Positions 13,949 through 22,944 are shown, numbered from the stretch's first letter. The stretch: DNA of 35,340 nt from Bacillota bacterium (GCA_023404715.1 JAEYAR010000086.1:1-35340); one strand, 5' to 3'. Made by a program: numbers and translations. Notes: a model not told the origin generated them from the sequence alone.

Positions 13949-14470
13949 TTACCGCACCCGCTTTGAGAAATAGAGCACCAGGTCGTCCCCGTTCTCCACC
14001 TGACCGTAGGGCTGCGCGGGCTTATCCCGGAACCATACCCCGCTGCCGTCGGGCACAAAGCCCCGCTTGACGTACATCCGTTGGGCGCTGCCGTAGCCGC
14101 TGTGCAACCCCACGCCGATGGTCACGACGTCCGATCGCTGCGCCGCGAGGGCCTCCGCCGTATCCATCAGGCGCGTTCCGATACCCCGGCGCCGCAGCTT
14201 CTCCAACACGCCGAAATCGACGATCTCCGGCAGGCCGCTGCCTGCAAACGGCCCTGCCGAAGCCGCAAAATACAGGCTGACATAGCCCGCGGGTACGCCG
14301 CCGAATTCCGCCGTCATCGCCAGCGCCCGCCCCGCCTGCGCGTCCCGCATATGGCCCCTGTACTTCTCCTCGGTCACATGCCAGCCCTGTAGCTGTTCCT
14401 CGCGGCAAAAATAGACCGCGTCCGCGTCGCACATCGCCCGAATCCTGACATCCGAATCCTCATAAAACAT
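13949..14470 (-). CDS. GNAT-family N-acetyltransferase (173 aa)
   Basis: This is a single GNAT domain. It has an N-terminal EDSDVRIRAMCDADA segment typical of Acetyltransf families, the acetyl-CoA loop LEKLRRRGIGTRLMDTAEALA, and the closing segment GSAQRMYVKRGFVPDGSG. The ATG at 14470 lies 6 nt after GGGAGAG. An upstream ATG in frame has no such site. The substrate is unknown. It lies upstream of the AraC-type gene and could be cotranscribed with it. Confidence 0.85.
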   Translation of the reverse strand: MFYEDSDVRIRAMCDADAVYFCREEQLQGWHVTEEKYRGHMRDAQAGRALAMTAEFGGVPAGYVSLYFAASAGPFAGSGLPEIVDFGVLEKLRRRGIGTRLMDTAEALAAQRSDVVTIGVGLHSGYGSAQRMYVKRGFVPDGSGVWFRDKPAQPYGQVENGDDLVLYFSKRVR

Positions 14471-14518
14471 GGCCCACTCTCCCTTCGTCATCGATCCTAT
14501 CTTATCACATTCAGGGCC

Positions 14519-14568
14519 AAAAGAAAATGCGCCAAAGGCCGGCGCATTCCGCGTCGCATCTTTGGCGC
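14519..14568 (-). terminator. Terminator of the GH32 operon
   Basis: On the minus strand GCGCCAAAG pairs with CTTTGGCGC, followed by ATTTTCTTTT. A competing stem, ATGCGCC/GGCGCAT (14527-14533 with 14541-14547), uses part of the same sequence. It lies 14 bp after the stop codon of the last GH32 gene. Confidence 0.7.
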
Positions 14569-14582
14569 TGATCCGTTCTCCG

Positions 14583-15980
14583 TTATGCTTTCATGGACCC
14601 TACGCGAAGACAAGCCTCTCCCTGCAGGCGTACGTGCGAATAGGGTTGGCGGGGAAAGACGAGCGTCGTGTTCGCGTACGTCCCCTCGTCCGCGAAGAGC
14701 TCGGCGATGCACCGGTCAAAGTAAAGCTTAAGGGATACGGGACCCGCCTGAAGCCGCCGCGCGAACGTCACGGCGGTCAGCCCCGCGTCAAAAAGGGGGC
14801 TGAAATGCAGGCGCCCGGCCCGTGTACGATCGGTAAAAAAGCGGTGCTCGTTGTCCAGCCCAAAGCAAAACGCTTCGCCCGCGTCGTTATAGATCTGCGC
14901 GACAAACGCGCCCGCCGCGGCGATGTCGAGGCAAAAGATGCCCTCCGGCAATTGTGCGTGCGCCTCGGGCTGTGCGCCCGGGCCTTTCCGCTCCCCTGTC
15001 AGCGGCACGCCCATCTCAAACGCCGGGGTGATCGGGGCGCTGCTAAGCGCAAGGCCGTTTAGCGTCTGCACGAGCGAAAGCCTGCGCGCATAGGTCATCA
15101 GGCCGCAAAACTCGTTGGTGGGCTCCTCCGCCGCATAGTTCCAGCTCGTGCCCCAACCCAACAGGCAGCGCTCCGCCGCGCCGGAGAACGTCACGGCCGC
15201 GTAGTTGTCGTAGCCCGAATCGATGAGCCGGGGATGGGCAAACGGCTGCGATTGCGTGAACGTGCGGCCGTCGAAGCGGCCGAGGAAGTACTGCGTGCGG
15301 CTGCCGCCGAATTCACGCGGCAGCGCCATGCTGGCGATCAACACCCAGCAGCTGCCTCCGTCCGGCGTCGGCAGCTCGAATACGTCCGGGCATTCGAACA
15401 CGCCGCCCAGCATGTTCTCCTCCCGCCCGAATTCCCCCGTCTTCGACCAATGGATGAGGTCGTTTGACGCGTAAAACGCGACGTGGTCGCCCGCGGCGAT
15501 CACAGCCGACCAACCGCCCGTCACGCTGTTTTGAAAGACCTTCGGGTCTCGAAAATCCGGCAGCTCCGTGTTGGCGATCACGGGGTTGCCTTCATATGGC
15601 GTAAAGTGCACGCGGTCGTTGGAAAAGGCGATGCTCTGCTGCTCGTGCTCGCCGTGGCTCGTGTACATCAGGATCATCGGGGCCCCGCCCTCGCCCAAGC
15701 CGGATGTATTCCCCTCGTCGATGATCGCGCTGCCCGAGAAGATCTGCCCCAGCTTTTCGTCCGGCGCCAAAGCGATGCCCAGTTGCTCCCAGTCTAGCAG
15801 GTCGGCGCTCTTGGCGTGAATCCAGTGCATCGGCCCCCATGTACACCCGTAGGGATAGTGCTGGGCGAACAGGTGCCATACGCCGTCCTCGTACACGAGT
15901 CCGTTGGGGTCGTTGATCCATCCCTTCGGCGGCGTATAGTGCTTAAGGGGGCGGAAATCGCGGTCGCTCTTCGTGCTCAT
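14583..15980 (-). CDS. Glycoside hydrolase family 32 (beta-fructosidase / sucrose-phosphate hydrolase type, 465 aa)
   Basis: The enzyme is expected to cleave beta-fructosides such as sucrose, sucrose-6-phosphate or short fructans. The GH32 catalytic triad is complete: WINDPNG with nucleophile Asp24, FRDPKV with the transition-state stabiliser Asp145, and ECPD with acid/base Glu196. A beta-sandwich domain follows from about residue 320 (RRLQAGPVSLKLYFDRCIAELFADEGT). There is no signal peptide, so it acts on imported substrate in the cytoplasm. GAGG lies 9 nt before the ATG. It follows a second, divergent GH32-type gene by 19 bp in one operon, opposite a YesN/YesM-controlled sugar transporter. 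Confidence 0.93.
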   Translation of the reverse strand: MSTKSDRDFRPLKHYTPPKGWINDPNGLVYEDGVWHLFAQHYPYGCTWGPMHWIHAKSADLLDWEQLGIALAPDEKLGQIFSGSAIIDEGNTSGLGEGGAPMILMYTSHGEHEQQSIAFSNDRVHFTPYEGNPVIANTELPDFRDPKVFQNSVTGGWSAVIAAGDHVAFYASNDLIHWSKTGEFGREENMLGGVFECPDVFELPTPDGGSCWVLIASMALPREFGGSRTQYFLGRFDGRTFTQSQPFAHPRLIDSGYDNYAAVTFSGAAERCLLGWGTSWNYAAEEPTNEFCGLMTYARRLSLVQTLNGLALSSAPITPAFEMGVPLTGERKGPGAQPEAHAQLPEGIFCLDIAAAGAFVAQIYNDAGEAFCFGLDNEHRFFTDRTRAGRLHFSPLFDAGLTAVTFARRLQAGPVSLKLYFDRCIAELFADEGTYANTTLVFPRQPYSHVRLQGEACLRVGSMKA

Positions 15981-15999
15981 CTTAATCTACCTCATGCTT

Positions 16000-17421
16000 T
16001 CATTCATCATCCATCGTCGTGCTAACGGTCACGCTTTGCGCGCTGACGCCGCCGTGCAGGCTGTATAGGCCCAGCTTGCCGCCCCGTAGCGCGTACATCC
16101 GGGCGGAGAAGGCGACGCGCCCGTCGATATAGGCGACGAGAATCGAGCCGTCCACGGTTACGCTCAGGTGCATCGGTTTGCCCGCTTCCATATCCAATAC
16201 GCGGCTAAGCCCCTCGTCGTTGAACTGCCTGTAGTTCAGGCGCGGCTTCATCTTAAACTCCACGCGATGCGCCGCGGGCTCGAATTCAAGCGCATAGGCC
16301 GTATCCGCCTGGGGATCGGCGCGCAGCAGTAGACCGAAGCTATGCGTGCCCGCATCAAATAGCATATCCGCTTCAAGTCGAAAACTCCCGGGCAAATCCT
16401 GCGCGCTGTAGCATACGGCCATGCCGTCCTCGCGCCGCGCGGCGGCCGCTCCCGCCGCCGGGGCCCCCTCAAACGCAAGCGCGCTAGCGTTTTTACGCCA
16501 CGCCGCGGCGACCGTCTCCGGCTCGCGGCAGGCGAGCTCGCCGCCCGGCAGCTGGTATAGCTCGTGCACCGCGAGACTGCCCGCCCAGCGGAAGCCGCTG
16601 AAGTCCGTCTCGTCCTCGCGGGTAGAAACCCATCCGAACAGATAGCGCTTTTGTCCGTCCGTACACGATTTGGCGGCATAAAAGGGGCGCGTATCGAAGA
16701 CGTCGTGCTGCGGGGCGACCCAGGGGCCGTAAAGGCTGCGGCTCATGACATAGCGCGTGCGGTTGACGTCGCTGAACTCCGAAAAGATCAGGTAATACCA
16801 CTCGCCCATGCGAAACAGATCGGGGCATTCGTGCGTGTAATAGCTCTCCGGCGCCCAAAGCGGCGCCTGCGCCGTCCAAGCGATCAGGTCCGGGCTCGTC
16901 AAATGCGCGGTACAGCCTCGCCGCGGACCGGCGCCACGGTTCAGGCGCGCGGCCAGCAGCATGTGGTATAGCCGGTCCGACGCGTCATAAAAGACAAACG
17001 GGTCGCGCCAGTCGTGCTTTTCATAGCCTTCCGCCGCCTCAAACGTATGCGCCGGCGTCTTCTCCCAGTGCAGCAGATCGTCGCTGAGCGCATGCATAAC
17101 CTTCTGCTCAGGCAGGCCCTTTTGCCGCAACAGCGGATTGTGCCCCGTGTAGAAGAGATGGAATCGGTTTTGCGCGCGCAAAACGCTGCCTGTGTAGACG
17201 CAACGGTCCTGCTCGTCCTCCGTTCCAAACGGGACGACGACGCCCTTGGGATCAAAGTGCACGAAGTCGCGTGTCTCTACGAGGTGCCACGCGATGCCGT
17301 CCAGGTGCCCCCGCGGCGCATGCCTGTCCAGCAGATAAAACAGCCGAAATTTCCCTTCCCAATAAAACGGGATGTAGTCGCCCGACCATCCGTCCTCCGG
17401 CTTATAAAACGCCTGCTTCAT
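16000..17421 (-). CDS. Divergent GH32-type glycoside hydrolase (473 aa)
   Basis: This is a five-bladed beta-propeller hydrolase with a C-terminal beta-sandwich. The usual W-x-N-D-P-N-G nucleophile motif is replaced by GWSGDYIPFYWEGKFRLFYL, with Asp15 in the nucleophile position. WRDPFVFY (Asp140) and HECPDLF (Glu198) supply the other two catalytic acids, so it should be active. Substrate preference probably differs from its neighbour. The C-terminal domain (~330-470) looks like the concanavalin-like GH32 sandwich (GSFRLEADMLFDAG, ILVAYIDGRVAFSARMYALRGG). I take the ATG at 17421, preceded by AAGGAT, over a TTG 11 codons upstream. There is no signal peptide. Confidence 0.85.
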   Translation of the reverse strand: MKQAFYKPEDGWSGDYIPFYWEGKFRLFYLLDRHAPRGHLDGIAWHLVETRDFVHFDPKGVVVPFGTEDEQDRCVYTGSVLRAQNRFHLFYTGHNPLLRQKGLPEQKVMHALSDDLLHWEKTPAHTFEAAEGYEKHDWRDPFVFYDASDRLYHMLLAARLNRGAGPRRGCTAHLTSPDLIAWTAQAPLWAPESYYTHECPDLFRMGEWYYLIFSEFSDVNRTRYVMSRSLYGPWVAPQHDVFDTRPFYAAKSCTDGQKRYLFGWVSTREDETDFSGFRWAGSLAVHELYQLPGGELACREPETVAAAWRKNASALAFEGAPAAGAAAARREDGMAVCYSAQDLPGSFRLEADMLFDAGTHSFGLLLRADPQADTAYALEFEPAAHRVEFKMKPRLNYRQFNDEGLSRVLDMEAGKPMHLSVTVDGSILVAYIDGRVAFSARMYALRGGKLGLYSLHGGVSAQSVTVSTTMDDE

Positions 17422-17458
17422 CCAAATTTCATCCTTCCCCGCCACGTCTGCCAACGCG

Positions 17459-17510
17459 TGCGAAATGGTTTGTTCGCATCCATCATAGCAGAAATGGCGA
17501 TCCTATGGCA
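17459..17510 (-). promoter_or_regulatory. Promoter and inverted-repeat operator of the GH32 operon
   Basis: On the minus strand TGCCAT, 17 nt, TATGAT form a moderate promoter (plus coordinates 17505-17510 and 17482-17487). The expected start site falls in a perfect inverted repeat TGCGAA-N8-TTCGCA (17459-17478). That position suits a repressor operator. Which regulator binds is unknown. Confidence 0.42.
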
Positions 17511-17562
17511 TTGCATTTTTCACCGATAATAGAACAATATGGCTGAGTTCCGGGCGTCCCCG

Positions 17563-17591
17563 TTGATCAAATATTGCAGTTTAGATAAAAT
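17563..17591 (+). promoter_or_regulatory. Promoter of the yesN-yesM operon, cluster 1
   Basis: TTGATC, a 17-nt spacer and TAAAAT lie 22 bp before the regulator ATG. The short leader still contains the AAAGGA ribosome binding site. Confidence 0.5.
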
Positions 17592-17613
17592 GTACCGCAA
17601 AGGATGTGATGAA

Positions 17614-19158
17614 ATGCGAATATTGATCGTCGAGGACGAGGCGGAAAGCCGCGAGGGCCTGCGCGCCATGCTGCTAAAGATCCATGCGGGCAGTGATCCG
17701 CTCATGGCCGCGAACGCGGAAGCCGCCCTGCGCATACTCGATCAAAACCGGATGGACTTAATCTTTCTGGATATTCGAATGCCCGGCATGGATGGGCTGA
17801 CGCTGCTTGGCAAAATCCGCGCGCGCGATCCCGACGTGCCCGTCGCCATCTTAAGCGCCTACGACCAGTTCTCCTGCGCCCAGCAAGCGATCCGCCTGGG
17901 GGTGCTGGACTACATCGTCAAGCCCTACACTGAACAGAGCATTCGGCAAGTTTTAGGCCGCGTCCGAGAGGGCGGCGACGCCTTCTTGTTGCCCGATCTA
18001 TCCAATTGGATCCTGAATCCCGAGCTTTACGCGGACCTGATCGCAAACCGCCTCCGCCTGGACCCTTCGCTGCCCTGCCCCGGCAGGCTGTATTTGCTCA
18101 AGGCGCGCTGCCGCGCCGCCGCTGAGGAACCGACCGCCCTTGACCGCGCGCGGCGCAGTGCGATGGAGGCGCTCATTCGTCAGGTCAAGGCGTCGCTTGC
18201 GCCGGGCGCCCATGTGCTGCTGCTCGAGGTGGACGGTCTTTTCCCTATGGTCCTGCTGGGTGTCGACGCCTGTGAGTTGGACGAAGCGCTGCTCAAGGCG
18301 CTTTTTGAAAGCGTTTGCTCATGCTATGGGTTCGAGATCAGCTGCGCGGCCGGCGCGGTTCAAAGCGACATCCTGCGCAGCATCCGCCTATCCTATACGC
18401 GCTGTAAGGCCCTGCTCGATCAGGCATTCTACCTACCGGCAGGCAGCGTCGTCACCGAGGGCCTGGTCCAGATGGACCCCAAAAAGGAGGTCGACCGCAT
18501 CCTGCTTCAAGAGGCGAAAACCCATATCCTCAAGGGCGATGCCCAGGGCGCGCACGCATGCCTCCTGCGCATGGAGGGCGAGCTTTTGACCCCGCCCTAT
18601 ATGCCGGTGCAACGCCTCCTATACACGTTGCATATCGAGTTCATCACGTTGCTTACGAGCGCCGGCCCCAATCTGACGGAGGAAAGGCGCATGGAACTGG
18701 ACGAAAAGATGCGCGTCCTCGCCCAATCCGACTGCCGCGCCGACGAGTTTTTTGAAGGTTACCGCCTGCTCGCCGCGCAGCTGGCCGCTTACGTTCAGGA
18801 CTTGAGCGCCAACCGCAACAACGCCACCATCAAGCTGTGTCTGGAATATCTCAGCGAGCATTACGGCATTGCGGACCTGACGCAGGACAAGATGGCGCGC
18901 AAGTTTCATTTCTCGGTCGGATACTTCGGCAACATGTTTAAGGCGGTCACCGGCGAATCCTTTGTGCGTTATCTGAACCGCCTGCGCATCCTCAAGGCGC
19001 GCGAATTGCTGGAAAGCACCGATCTAAAGGTCTACGAGATCGCCCGCCAGACGGGCTTTGTCAATGTGAACTACTTCATCCGCGTCTTCAACCGGCAAGT
19101 GCAGATGTCGCCCAACCGATACCGCACGTTATACGCCGCCAGGAGAATTGAATCATGA
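17614..19158 (+). CDS. YesN-type response regulator, AraC output (514 aa), cluster 1
   Basis: The receiver domain (1-~120) has acidic Glu7-Asp8, phospho-acceptor Asp53 (FLDIRMPGMDG) and Lys103 (YIVKPY). A long middle region (~130-400) is typical of YesN proteins. The C-terminal ~100 residues form two AraC helix-turn-helices: GIADLTQDKMARKFHFSVGYFGNMFKAVTGESF and LKVYEIARQTGFVNVNYFIRVFNRQVQMSPNRY. The ATG at 17614 is preceded by AAAGGA at 9 nt. An upstream in-frame ATG has none. It overlaps the kinase gene by 4 bp. YesN regulators usually activate the adjacent sugar transporter operon. Confidence 0.93.
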   Translation: MRILIVEDEAESREGLRAMLLKIHAGSDPLMAANAEAALRILDQNRMDLIFLDIRMPGMDGLTLLGKIRARDPDVPVAILSAYDQFSCAQQAIRLGVLDYIVKPYTEQSIRQVLGRVREGGDAFLLPDLSNWILNPELYADLIANRLRLDPSLPCPGRLYLLKARCRAAAEEPTALDRARRSAMEALIRQVKASLAPGAHVLLLEVDGLFPMVLLGVDACELDEALLKALFESVCSCYGFEISCAAGAVQSDILRSIRLSYTRCKALLDQAFYLPAGSVVTEGLVQMDPKKEVDRILLQEAKTHILKGDAQGAHACLLRMEGELLTPPYMPVQRLLYTLHIEFITLLTSAGPNLTEERRMELDEKMRVLAQSDCRADEFFEGYRLLAAQLAAYVQDLSANRNNATIKLCLEYLSEHYGIADLTQDKMARKFHFSVGYFGNMFKAVTGESFVRYLNRLRILKARELLESTDLKVYEIARQTGFVNVNYFIRVFNRQVQMSPNRYRTLYAARRIES

Positions 19159-20990
19159 CGAAAATGTCCATCCGCAAGACGATGCTTCTGGGGATCATGC
19201 TCACGCTCCTGTTCGTCGCCGCCGTCATCACCGTCTTTTTCATGCTCGACACCAACGAACAGGTCAGAAAGCGAACCGAGTCGGGCATGCGCGAGCTGCT
19301 CGCATCCAACGCGCGCATCGTCGGCATGATGACGGAGGACGTCGTCAACCAGGTCGAGCACATGTGCGTGGACGTCCAGCTGCGCAATATTCTTCAATCG
19401 CTGCATGAGCGAAATGCGAGCCAGCAAATCAGCTGGCAGGACGACATGCGCAAAATCGTCTTCAACTACCTCGATTCCTCCGCCACCCAATCGTTTGCCT
19501 ACGTATACGACGTCAACATCTTTTCTCCGGACTTCTCCTATTCCGACCAAAATTATTTCACATATGATTACACCTCCTTCCTGCGCTCGGAGCTGTACGC
19601 GTCCATCCCCCTGGAGAGACGCCCATATTACGGCTGGGCGCCTACGCGCGATGCGGCAGACCTGCTGAGCCCGCGCATGCGGCGCTACCTGAGTGGCACA
19701 GGCCGCCGTGTCGATACGCAGGTCGTCCGCCTGGTCAAGCGCATGAACATCGCCACCGTAAACAACAATAGTATCCTGGTGCTGCCGGGCGGTATTCCCA
19801 GGCCCTATATCGTCGTGAGCATCGACCCGCAGCTCTTTCAAAGCGCCTTTTCACAAAGCCGCCTGACCCCCAACAGCCGTTACATGACCGTGACCGAGGA
19901 CGGGCAGATCATTTCCTGCGACAGCGCGGGCGTAAGCGGCGCGCTCCTCGCGTCCGAGCCCATGCTCGGCCTGCTGCGAGAGGCTAAGACCTATCGCTCC
20001 GCCGTGCTGCATCTGGGCGACGCGGAGCTTCTGGTCGGCGTCTACCCCGCGTCCGTCGATACCTGGCGGCACGTATACGTCATCCCCACGAGCGACATCC
20101 GCCACTCGGCGCTGGAGACGCTCTCGATCTACCTGCAGCTGCTGCTCATCGTCGGCTGCCTGTCCGCGCTGTTCATGGTGTTTTTTGTGCGCAATACGCT
20201 GCGTCCTGTGCGCGATCTGGCGCAAACCGCCGAGCATATCGCCAAGGCGCAGACGGGCGTGCTGCTTACCGACAGCCGCAATGAGACCGACTGTATTATG
20301 ACCGTCATCCAAAGCATGAACGAACAAATCGAGCGCTTGTCGGAGAATAACATCGAGTTGGCGCAGCGCGAAAAGGACGCAAACATCCTCATGCTCGAGA
20401 TGCAGATCAATCCGCACTTCTTGCTCAACTCGCTCAACAAGCTGCACATGCGACTGCTCAGCGCAGGCCAGCAGGAGGTGGCCGACCGGGTCATCGCCCT
20501 CGCGCGTGCGCTTCGTTACAGCGTGGATAGCCGCTCGCACGTCGTCTACCTTTACAAGGATCTGGAGCAGCTGGGCCTGTACCTCGCCGCCATGCAGAGC
20601 GAGCACGATCACAAATTCGCCGTGTATTACGATATCGAAGAGCCGCTGTACCACTCCATCGTGCCCAAAATGCTGCTGCAACCCTTCGTGGAAAATTCAA
20701 TCCTGCACGGCTTCAAGGACGCCGCCTACGGCTGCCTGATTCACATCGAGGGGGCGCTTGAGGGCGGCGACGTGATCTATACCGTCACCGACAACGGCGT
20801 GGGCATCGCCGCTGAAAAACGAGATTCTCTGCTCAGCGGTACCGGGCGGCATATCGGCTGCGCCAACGTCCACAAACGCATCCAGCTGCTCTTCGGCGAA
20901 TCCTACGGCATCACCGTGCTCAACGCGCAAGTTGGAACCAAGCTTGAGATCAAAATACCCTACATCACCGAAAACACGATGGATTTGTGA
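19155..20990 (+). CDS. YesM-type sensor histidine kinase (611 aa), cluster 1
   Basis: A membrane segment at ~10-30 and another at ~325-346 flank a large extracellular sensor domain of about 290 residues. A HAMP linker follows (RNTLRPVRDLAQTAEHIA). The His_kinase domain has QINPHFLLNSLNKLHMRLL with phospho-acceptor His421. The HATPase_c domain has LQPFVENSILHG (N box) and DNGVGIA (G1 box). It is coupled to the YesN-type gene by ATGA overlap. The partner transporter and binding protein follow downstream, so the sensor may see the bound sugar or its binding protein. Confidence 0.93.
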   Translation: MTKMSIRKTMLLGIMLTLLFVAAVITVFFMLDTNEQVRKRTESGMRELLASNARIVGMMTEDVVNQVEHMCVDVQLRNILQSLHERNASQQISWQDDMRKIVFNYLDSSATQSFAYVYDVNIFSPDFSYSDQNYFTYDYTSFLRSELYASIPLERRPYYGWAPTRDAADLLSPRMRRYLSGTGRRVDTQVVRLVKRMNIATVNNNSILVLPGGIPRPYIVVSIDPQLFQSAFSQSRLTPNSRYMTVTEDGQIISCDSAGVSGALLASEPMLGLLREAKTYRSAVLHLGDAELLVGVYPASVDTWRHVYVIPTSDIRHSALETLSIYLQLLLIVGCLSALFMVFFVRNTLRPVRDLAQTAEHIAKAQTGVLLTDSRNETDCIMTVIQSMNEQIERLSENNIELAQREKDANILMLEMQINPHFLLNSLNKLHMRLLSAGQQEVADRVIALARALRYSVDSRSHVVYLYKDLEQLGLYLAAMQSEHDHKFAVYYDIEEPLYHSIVPKMLLQPFVENSILHGFKDAAYGCLIHIEGALEGGDVIYTVTDNGVGIAAEKRDSLLSGTGRHIGCANVHKRIQLLFGESYGITVLNAQVGTKLEIKIPYITENTMDL

Positions 20991-21041
20991 AGCATATTCA
21001 CAGATTGTTCAATTCCTCCGGGGCCCGATCTATGGTATATA
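20986..21041 (+). promoter_or_regulatory. Palindromic operator and promoter before the cluster 1 transporter
   Basis: A perfect palindrome TGTGAA-GCATA-TTCACA (20986-21002) overlaps the kinase stop codon. A TATATA that can serve as -10 (21036-21041) starts 34 nt after it, with 33 nt between, and there is no convincing -35. The transporter GTG is 34 bp further. A weak -35 with an upstream element is what an AraC-type activator needs. Compare cluster 2, where the element also ends 33 nt before the -10. Confidence 0.42.
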
Positions 21042-21075
21042 TCTTATAGGATCATGTATGAACGGAGGTCAAGTT

Positions 21076-22023
21076 GTGAAGCAAGCGCTAAGCCCGATAC
21101 GGCTGCCTGCCACGCGCCGGGAACGAATCCGGCAGTTGATTGTACACAATTGGCAGCTCTACATCCTGCTGCTGCCCGCGCTCGTCTGGGTCGTCGTGTT
21201 CTGTTATACGCCCATGTACGGCGTCACCATCGCGTTCAAGGATTACCGGGTCAAGCTGGGCATTACCGGCAGCCCCTGGGCCGGCATGAAGTATTTCGAG
21301 CAGTTTTTCAGCACCAGCGTGGCGATGAAGAGCATCCGCAACACGCTGCTGCTGAGCCTTTATTCCCTGATCTTCGGCTTCCCCGCTCCCATCCTCTTCG
21401 CGCTGATGCTCAACCTGCTGCGCAGCGCGAAGTACAAAAAGTTCGTTCAGACGCTGTCCTTCGCGCCGCACTTCATCTCCGTGGTGGTCGTCGTATCGAT
21501 GATGAACATCATGTTCGCCCCCTCCAACGGCTGGGTGAACAAGCTCATCACCTCCACGGGCGGCAAGGAAATCCTGTTTATGACGCGTCCGGAGTATTTC
21601 CGCATCATGTACGTCGTCTCCGGCATCTGGCAGGACATGGGCTTCAGCGCGATCGTGTTCATCGCCGCGCTGGCGGGGGTGAGCCCTGAGCTGCACGAGG
21701 CCGCCATCGTCGACGGCGCGAGCAAGATGAAGCGCCTGCTCCATATCGATCTGCCCTCCATCATGCCCACCATCACGATCATGTTCATCCTGTCGGTCGG
21801 CAACCTCTTTTCCGTCGGCTACGAGAAGGCCTACCTGATGCAAGGCTCGCTCAACACAGAGGTCAGCGAGATCATCTCGACCTATGTGTACAAGGTCGGC
21901 CTGCAAAACGCGCAGTATTCGTTCTCCGCGGCGGTCGGTCTGTTCAATTCCGTGGTCAACTTCGCCCTGCTGATGAGCGTCAACGCCGTCGCCCGCAGGC
22001 TTTCAGACATCAGCCTATTTTAG
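21076..22023 (+). CDS. Sugar ABC transporter permease, LplB type (315 aa), cluster 1
   Basis: This is an inner-membrane subunit of a CUT1-type carbohydrate importer. Six membrane segments are predictable, the first being WQLYILLLPALVWVVVFCYTPMYG. Family segments are IAFKDYRVKLGITGSPWAGMKYFEQF and the EAA loop ELHEAAIVDGASKMKRLLHI that contacts the ATPase. The start is a GTG 6 nt after GGAGGT. The longer in-frame ATGs lack ribosome binding sites and overlap the kinase gene. It is followed by the second permease after 15 bp. Confidence 0.94.
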   Translation: MKQALSPIRLPATRRERIRQLIVHNWQLYILLLPALVWVVVFCYTPMYGVTIAFKDYRVKLGITGSPWAGMKYFEQFFSTSVAMKSIRNTLLLSLYSLIFGFPAPILFALMLNLLRSAKYKKFVQTLSFAPHFISVVVVVSMMNIMFAPSNGWVNKLITSTGGKEILFMTRPEYFRIMYVVSGIWQDMGFSAIVFIAALAGVSPELHEAAIVDGASKMKRLLHIDLPSIMPTITIMFILSVGNLFSVGYEKAYLMQGSLNTEVSEIISTYVYKVGLQNAQYSFSAAVGLFNSVVNFALLMSVNAVARRLSDISLF

Positions 22024-22038
22024 AAGGAGAGGGTGGCA

Positions 22039-22944
22039 ATGCCGAAAAGAAAGGCTTCTTTGCAAACGAACACGCGCGGCGACCGTATATTCGACTGCAT
22101 CAACGTCCTGGTCATGGCGATCATCGCCGTCGTCATCTTCTATCCGCTGTATTTCGTCCTCATCGCATCCTTTACAACCCCGCGCGTGGTCAACCGCGGC
22201 GACTTTCTGCTGTATCCGGTGGAGTTTTTTGCGGGCGGTTATGCCAAGACGTTCAAATACCCGCCGCTATGGAATGGCTATCTCAATTCGTTTCTCTATA
22301 CGGGGCTGGGCACCGTGATTTCCATCGCGGTCACGCTATCGGGCGGTTACGCGCTCTCGCGCGCCGACATGTTCGGCCGGCGCAAGCTCATGCTGCTCTT
22401 TTCCTTTACAATGTTCTTCAGCGGCGGCATGATCCCCTCCTATTTACTCATGCGAAACCTGAACATCTACGATACGCTGTGGGTCATGGTACTCCCCGGC
22501 GCGATCTCCGTCTACAACCTCATCGTATGCCGCACCTTTTTTGAAAGCACGCTACCCCGAGAATTGCTCGAAGCCGCGAATATAGACGGTTGCAGCGACT
22601 TCGGCTTCTTTTTCCGCATCGCCCTGCCGCTTTCCGGCACGATCGCCGCCGTCTTGGCGCTGTTTTACGCCTCTGCGAAATGGAATTCTTACTTCGACGC
22701 GCTGATCTACCTGATGGACGACAGGAAGATGCCACTGCAAATCGTGCTGCGAAACCTCCTGCTCATCGGGCAGACGACGGAGATGGTCACCGGCGACGCC
22801 AAAGCGCTGGCGGAGCGCAAGAACATGGCCGATCAGCTCAAGTTCTGCGTGATCGTGGTCTCCGCCGCCCCGCTGATGGTCATCTACCCCTTTTTGCAAA
22901 AATATTTTGCCAAGGGCGTCATGATCGGGGCCGTAAAAGGATAG
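22039..22944 (+). CDS. Sugar ABC transporter permease, LplC/YtcP type (301 aa), cluster 1
   Basis: This is the second membrane subunit of the CUT1 importer, with about six membrane segments (first: VLVMAIIAVVIFYPLYFVLIAS). The EAA loop reads LLEAANIDGCSDFGFFFRIALPLSG. It ends in YPFLQKYFAKGVMIGAVKG, a near-invariant C-terminus of LplC-type permeases. The ATG at 22039 stands 9 nt after GGAG. A GTG two codons earlier is too close. It pairs with the LplB-type gene upstream. No ATPase gene is present in the cluster. Confidence 0.94.
   Translation: MPKRKASLQTNTRGDRIFDCINVLVMAIIAVVIFYPLYFVLIASFTTPRVVNRGDFLLYPVEFFAGGYAKTFKYPPLWNGYLNSFLYTGLGTVISIAVTLSGGYALSRADMFGRRKLMLLFSFTMFFSGGMIPSYLLMRNLNIYDTLWVMVLPGAISVYNLIVCRTFFESTLPRELLEAANIDGCSDFGFFFRIALPLSGTIAAVLALFYASAKWNSYFDALIYLMDDRKMPLQIVLRNLLLIGQTTEMVTGDAKALAERKNMADQLKFCVIVVSAAPLMVIYPFLQKYFAKGVMIGAVKG

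Noticed and set aside
19851..20681. 276-aa minus-strand frame opposite the YesM-type kinase (and similar frames at 21088-21906 and 23115-24065)
   Set aside because: All are shadows of kinase, permease and binding-protein genes, rich in His/Asp/Gln from antisense codon bias.
20986..21002. CRP site
   Set aside because: TGTGA-N7-TCACA has a spacer of 7 rather than 6, and CRP-type cAMP control is not expected in Clostridia. I keep it as an operator of unknown regulator.
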